34,363 nt of DNA from an uncultured Megasphaera sp. GTDB taxonomy: Bacteria > Bacillota > Negativicutes > Veillonellales > Megasphaeraceae. Shown here one piece after another: positions 31,119-34,363 of this stretch; position 1 is the stretch's first letter; each line of letters starts with the position of its first letter. Under the pieces are notes generated by a model. The model was not told where the DNA came from. It saw only the letters and a list, made by a program, of their open reading frames with translations, and searched no databases. Location of the stretch: the NCBI RefSeq assembly GCF_900539295.1, contig NZ_UQBH01000028.1, positions 1-34,363 on the forward strand, given 5' to 3'. Both the position numbers and the translations under genes were made by a program.

Positions 31119-32681
31119 ATGCCGATACCTTTATTGATTGCCGGAGCCGTTACTATCGCTGGCGTTGCGGCACATAGCAAAGCCAGTGACATCAATGAAG
31201 AAGCGAAAAGTATTGCCCGCCGCGCAGCATCTATATATAACCGTCAAAAGGGGCGAACCGAAAACGCTCAACAGCAGGTCCTACAGGGGCTTGAAAAAGT
31301 CGGCCGGCAAAAACAAATGATTTTACTGTACCCCATGAAGTCCTTTTTGGAAACCTATGGCAGACTGAAAAAGGTAGGGCTTGTCAAGTCTCAGGGAATT
31401 GCAGAGCTGGAAAATCTGCCTCAATTTAATTTTGGCGATCAAGACGTACTGCAGCTTGAAAAACTGACCGACATCTACCAATCTGTTAAGTCCAGCGCAG
31501 CAGAAGGAGCGGCCGCAGGAGCTCTGGCGGGATTAGCCGTTACCAGTACCGGCGGCCTTCTCACGGCAGCGGCAGCGGGGACGGCAGGGACGTTTAGTGC
31601 CGTCGGAGTGGCCGGAGCTGCCCTCGATGTAGCCGGAACGGCCATCGGAGCCGTGGCGGCAGCGCCTCTTGCATTGTTTGTTGCACCGGTCGCTGTTTTT
31701 ACGGGCTTATCGGCCCTGTCTAATGCCAATGAAAACTTAAGCCGGGCGAAAACCAGCTTAGCGCAGGCAGAACAGGCCTGCGAAGAAATGGAGAGAACGG
31801 CCGTTCTCTGCGAAGGGATTGCAAAAAAAGCGGATATGTTTGATAAGCTCATGATGAACTTAACGGAATTATTTTCGCAATGCCTTGTCCTGCAGAATGC
31901 GATTATACAGAAGAAAGATAAAAAGCAGCAAAGGCTCAGCCGGGACGCTTTTACCGATGAAGAACTGAAGGTCTTTGCCGTTTCGCGGTCTCTGGCAGGA
32001 GCCTTGAAGGCTTTGATCGATGTGCCCATACTGGATGACGGAGAGATTTCTAAAGACGCAGAACAGCAATACCGGACGGTCATGAAAATCCTGCCTTCTT
32101 ATGAATATAATGTCAAAGAAATCCAGACCGTCGCCAAGGATTTGAATGTAAATGTTAAACAAGAGCAAAAAAATTTGCTGGGCCCTGTAGCCGGCATCAT
32201 TATAAAAGTGGCTCCGAAACAAGCGGTAATCAATAAAACGACGGTTTTGTTGACCAAGGGGTCGTTGAATAAGCCCTTTATCTTAACCATTAGGCTGGCA
32301 GCCACCGTTTTGATGTTCCTATCTTTGTATTTTGGAACGGATTCGATTTTATTCCAGTTGGTGTTGTTTGGCCTCATGGTTTACTTAGGTACCCTTGACG
32401 AAAAATACTCGTCCGGGCATAAGCGGCAGGTACAGCTTATTTGGCGAATTTCGCTGGGCTTAGCCGGCCTTTATCTCATGGGCCGCGGCGCAGCCGTATT
32501 TTGGAATGAAAGCCGGTATCTGGCCAGTTTGGGATGGATTCTATTGGGCCTTGGTTTGGGGGGCATCAGTCTGGACTTAAAAGGCCGTGATGCGGAAGAC
32601 TATACAACGACGGTTGCCTACATTCCTATGATGCTCTTGGTTTTAGGCGCAGCCGGAAAAGTGTTGGGATGGATCTTTTGA
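31119..32681 (+). CDS. Large membrane protein with glycine-rich zipper, coiled coil and C-terminal membrane segments
   Basis: A 520-residue protein. It has a short N-terminal hydrophobic segment (PIPLLIAGAVTIAGVAA), a helical charged stretch to about residue 120, and an alanine/glycine-rich zipper at about 127-200 (AAAGALAGLAVTSTGGLL, AAGTAGTFSAVGVAGAA, IGAVAAAPLALFVAPVAVF). A coiled coil follows at about 205-290, then a linker, and four or five membrane segments occupy about residues 385-520, ending LLVLGAAGKVLGWIF. The ribosome site GGGGAGGGGAG precedes the ATG at 31119. I do not recognise the family. Clustered zipper motifs and membrane spans next to an HNH-like protein and a TerB-like protein suggest a membrane-acting accessory system. 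Confidence 0.65.
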   Translation: MPIPLLIAGAVTIAGVAAHSKASDINEEAKSIARRAASIYNRQKGRTENAQQQVLQGLEKVGRQKQMILLYPMKSFLETYGRLKKVGLVKSQGIAELENLPQFNFGDQDVLQLEKLTDIYQSVKSSAAEGAAAGALAGLAVTSTGGLLTAAAAGTAGTFSAVGVAGAALDVAGTAIGAVAAAPLALFVAPVAVFTGLSALSNANENLSRAKTSLAQAEQACEEMERTAVLCEGIAKKADMFDKLMMNLTELFSQCLVLQNAIIQKKDKKQQRLSRDAFTDEELKVFAVSRSLAGALKALIDVPILDDGEISKDAEQQYRTVMKILPSYEYNVKEIQTVAKDLNVNVKQEQKNLLGPVAGIIIKVAPKQAVINKTTVLLTKGSLNKPFILTIRLAATVLMFLSLYFGTDSILFQLVLFGLMVYLGTLDEKYSSGHKRQVQLIWRISLGLAGLYLMGRGAAVFWNESRYLASLGWILLGLGLGGISLDLKGRDAEDYTTTVAYIPMMLLVLGAAGKVLGWIF

Positions 32682-32738
32682 TGGAAATAGGGAATCCCTC
32701 CCAATAGAATTTTCGCTGACGATAGTAAGGAGGTAACC

Positions 32739-33143
32739 ATGTATTTAGCCATATTGACGGAAAAAGAAAAACAATTGTTCCTAAACCTGGCGTATACCTT
32801 GGCCTATAGCGACGGTGAATTTGGCGACGAAGAACAAATGCTTTTTGACGCTTACTGCAATGAAATGGGGACGACCTTTGATCGCCCTGAAACCGCGGTC
32901 AGTCTGCAGAAATTATTGGAATCCTTAAAGATAGATATTCTTGAAAATAATAGAAAAGTCGTCTATTTTGAGTTATTAGGCTTAGCTGTGGTGGACGGTA
33001 AATACAGCGAAGAAGAAAAAAAGGTAATGGATACGATCCGTGAAATTTTCGGACTGACCTGTGAATTCGCAGACCAGTGCTATGATTTCCTTCAACGGTA
33101 TATTCAGATGCAAGAGGAGCTTACTGCATTATTACTTGGATAA
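32739..33143 (+). CDS. TerB-like (DjlA/tellurite-resistance N-terminal type) small helical protein
   Basis: A 134-residue soluble helical protein. Two internally similar halves, LNLAYTLAYSDGEFGDEEQM and LLGLAVVDGKYSEEEKKVM, carry the TerB signature: an A-x-x-DG-x-(F/Y)-x-x-x-E metal-binding turn after a helix. TerB domains occur in tellurite-resistance loci, DnaJ-like DjlA and many conflict systems, often next to membrane proteins. AAGGAGG lies 6 bp before the ATG. It is the third gene of the accessory module, 57 bp after the membrane protein. Confidence 0.75.
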   Translation: MYLAILTEKEKQLFLNLAYTLAYSDGEFGDEEQMLFDAYCNEMGTTFDRPETAVSLQKLLESLKIDILENNRKVVYFELLGLAVVDGKYSEEEKKVMDTIREIFGLTCEFADQCYDFLQRYIQMQEELTALLLG

Positions 33144-33231
33144 GCGTAAAGGGTGCACGATTGTTTGACGAATATGACCTATAATTTAAATTACTATTCC
33201 TGTGAATAAATCGGATAGGGCGGGATGCGTT

Positions 33232-34191
33232 GTGAAGAAGGATAAGGTTTCAAGGGTATTAGCCCTCTATTCGCAGTTGTTGGCCGGACGGACGGTACAG
33301 AAGTCGACGGCAGCGCAGCTTTATGAGGTCAATGAGCGCAGTATCCAGCGGGATATTGAGGATATTCGCTCATTTTGCCGGGATGACGTGGCAGTTCATG
33401 ACGGCGTCGTCTGCGATGTTGTTTATGACACTGGCGAAAAGGGATATCGCATGGAAGGCGGGCAGGTGCCGAAGTTGTCCAATAGTGAGGCTCTGGCCTT
33501 ATGTAAAATCCTCCTCGACAGCCGGGCTTTCGTCAAGACTGAGATGGAAACGATGCTGCACAAGGTCATCGCCTGTTGTGTGCCCGAATCGAATCAGGCC
33601 TTGATCAGTAAGCTGGTCAATAACGAAGCCTTCCATTACGTCGAGCCGCGGCATCGGACGAGCTTTCTCGATACGATGTGGAAGCTTGGCGAAGCCATTC
33701 AGAAGCACTACTATGTCGACATTACCTATGGCCGTCTGAAAGACCGAAAAGTCGTTAAACGGCGGCTGAAGCCCTTGGCTCTGCTGTTTTCGGAGTATTA
33801 TTTTTATCTCATCGCCTTCATTGACGACAGTGACATCCAAAAAATTTATGAAAGCGCTCGCGATATAACGCCAACTATTTATCGATTGGATCGGATCAAG
33901 ACCTTGTCCGTAGAACAGGAAAATTTCCGCATCCCCTATAATCAGCGTTTTCAGGAAGGTGAATTCCGCAAGCGCATTCAGTTCATGTATGGAGGCCGCC
34001 TGAATCGCGTGACCTTTACCTACACCGGCGGCGATATCGATGCCATCTTGGATCGCCTGCCGACGGCTAAAATCTTAAATGAAGATAAGGGCAGCTATCA
34101 AATCGAAGCCGAAGTCTATGGGACGGGGATTGAGATGTGGCTCCGCAGTCAGGGCAAATACGTCAAGAATGTCAAAATCGTCCAAGTGTAA
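33232..34191 (+). CDS. WYL-domain transcriptional regulator
   Basis: A 319-residue regulator. An N-terminal helix-turn-helix (about 5-60: VQKSTAAQLYEVNERSIQRD) is followed by a WYL domain from about residue 150: YYVDITYGRLKDRKVVKRRL, PLALLFSEYYFYLIAFID, then a WCX-like C-terminal part. WYL regulators often sense oligonucleotides or DNA ends and commonly control phage-defence loci. I prefer the GTG at 33232 because AGGGCGGG (33217-33224) precedes it; the GTG at 33202 has no site. It follows the TerB-like gene by 88 bp in the same direction, so it may regulate the module. The ligand is unknown. Confidence 0.88.
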   Translation: MKKDKVSRVLALYSQLLAGRTVQKSTAAQLYEVNERSIQRDIEDIRSFCRDDVAVHDGVVCDVVYDTGEKGYRMEGGQVPKLSNSEALALCKILLDSRAFVKTEMETMLHKVIACCVPESNQALISKLVNNEAFHYVEPRHRTSFLDTMWKLGEAIQKHYYVDITYGRLKDRKVVKRRLKPLALLFSEYYFYLIAFIDDSDIQKIYESARDITPTIYRLDRIKTLSVEQENFRIPYNQRFQEGEFRKRIQFMYGGRLNRVTFTYTGGDIDAILDRLPTAKILNEDKGSYQIEAEVYGTGIEMWLRSQGKYVKNVKIVQV

Positions 34192-34282
34192 TGGCGGGCT
34201 GAAATCAGCGAAGTACGGATCCTTAGCCTGCTGAAGGGCTGACCGCCAAGGGGTTACTCGAAAAATAGCATAGCCATTATGT

Positions 34283-34312
34283 CTGCCGCCGGTTTCCGGT
34301 GGCAGTTTTTTT
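34283..34312 (+). terminator. Terminator after the WYL regulator
   Basis: 10 bp stem CTGCCGCCGG/CCGGTGGCAG with one wobble and a TTT loop, followed by seven T. Confidence 0.9.
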
Positions 34313-34330
34313 GGCGCCGAATAGGCATGA

Positions 34331-34355
34331 TAAAACCCCCAGTTACACTGGGGGT
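34331..34355 (-). terminator. Terminator for a minus-strand gene beyond the window
   Basis: Perfect 9 bp stem ACCCCCAGT/ACTGGGGGT (34335-34343 with 34347-34355) and, on the minus strand, a following TTTTATC. It probably ends a convergent gene to the right of the window. Confidence 0.6.
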
Positions 34356-34363
34356 AAGTAAAT

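Overview
The window looks like a chromosomal segment of an anaerobic, low-to-mid GC member of the Firmicutes, most likely a Negativicute close to Megasphaera/Veillonellaceae. The reasons are the S16/SRP gene cluster in Firmicutes order (ylxM-ffh-rpsP-khpA-ylqD-rimM-trmD), a walJ-htrA-rlmH cluster, a stand-alone AICAR formyltransferase, a DUF1858/hemerythrin operon, AGGAGG ribosome sites and strong TTGACA/TATAAT promoters. The genus is an inference from gene content and protein style; no database was searched.

Layout. 1-2704: an MFS exporter (-) divergent from a PLP aminotransferase (+). 2784-5580: promoter, tRNA-Ile(GAT), terminator, then a walJ-like metallohydrolase, an HtrA-type protease and rlmH, closed by a strong terminator. 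5581-6840: a 1.3 kb gene-poor, hairpin-rich stretch with two diverged copies of what looks like the 3' end of an integrase gene, the second abutting tRNA-Lys(CTT) on the minus strand. 6921-8814: an accessory pair, a TPR-like protein and a membrane protein with a PD-(D/E)XK-like core. 9041-12168: M17 aminopeptidase, PHP-domain phosphoesterase and a P-loop/Asp23-like fusion in one operon. 12213-13548: promoter, ZTP (pfl) riboswitch and AICAR formyltransferase. 13763-15763: a molybdopterin oxidoreductase interrupted by an in-frame amber codon. 15822-21064: the SRP/S16/tRNA-modification operon ending in a yebC-type gene and a bidirectional terminator.

21202-25128 is a minus-strand accessory block: two Fic-domain proteins flank three small secreted proteins, two of which are a tandem duplication including their terminators. 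The first fic gene has four copies of a 13-15 bp box upstream, probably its own operator. 25383-26774 is a three-gene redox/NO-type operon (DUF1858, unknown, hemerythrin). 26933-29007 holds a threonine aldolase divergent from a LysR regulator. After a very AT-rich spacer (about 29296-29400) comes a second accessory module, 29639-33143: a frameshifted HNH-like/glycine-zipper protein, a large coiled-coil and multi-spanning membrane protein, and a TerB-like protein. A WYL-domain regulator follows (33232-34191).

The best candidates for something undescribed are the 29639-33143 module with its WYL regulator and the TPR/nuclease-like pair at 6921-8814. Both couple a nuclease-like domain to hydrophobic glycine-rich or membrane segments, as abortive-infection effectors often do. 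A defence role is inference only.
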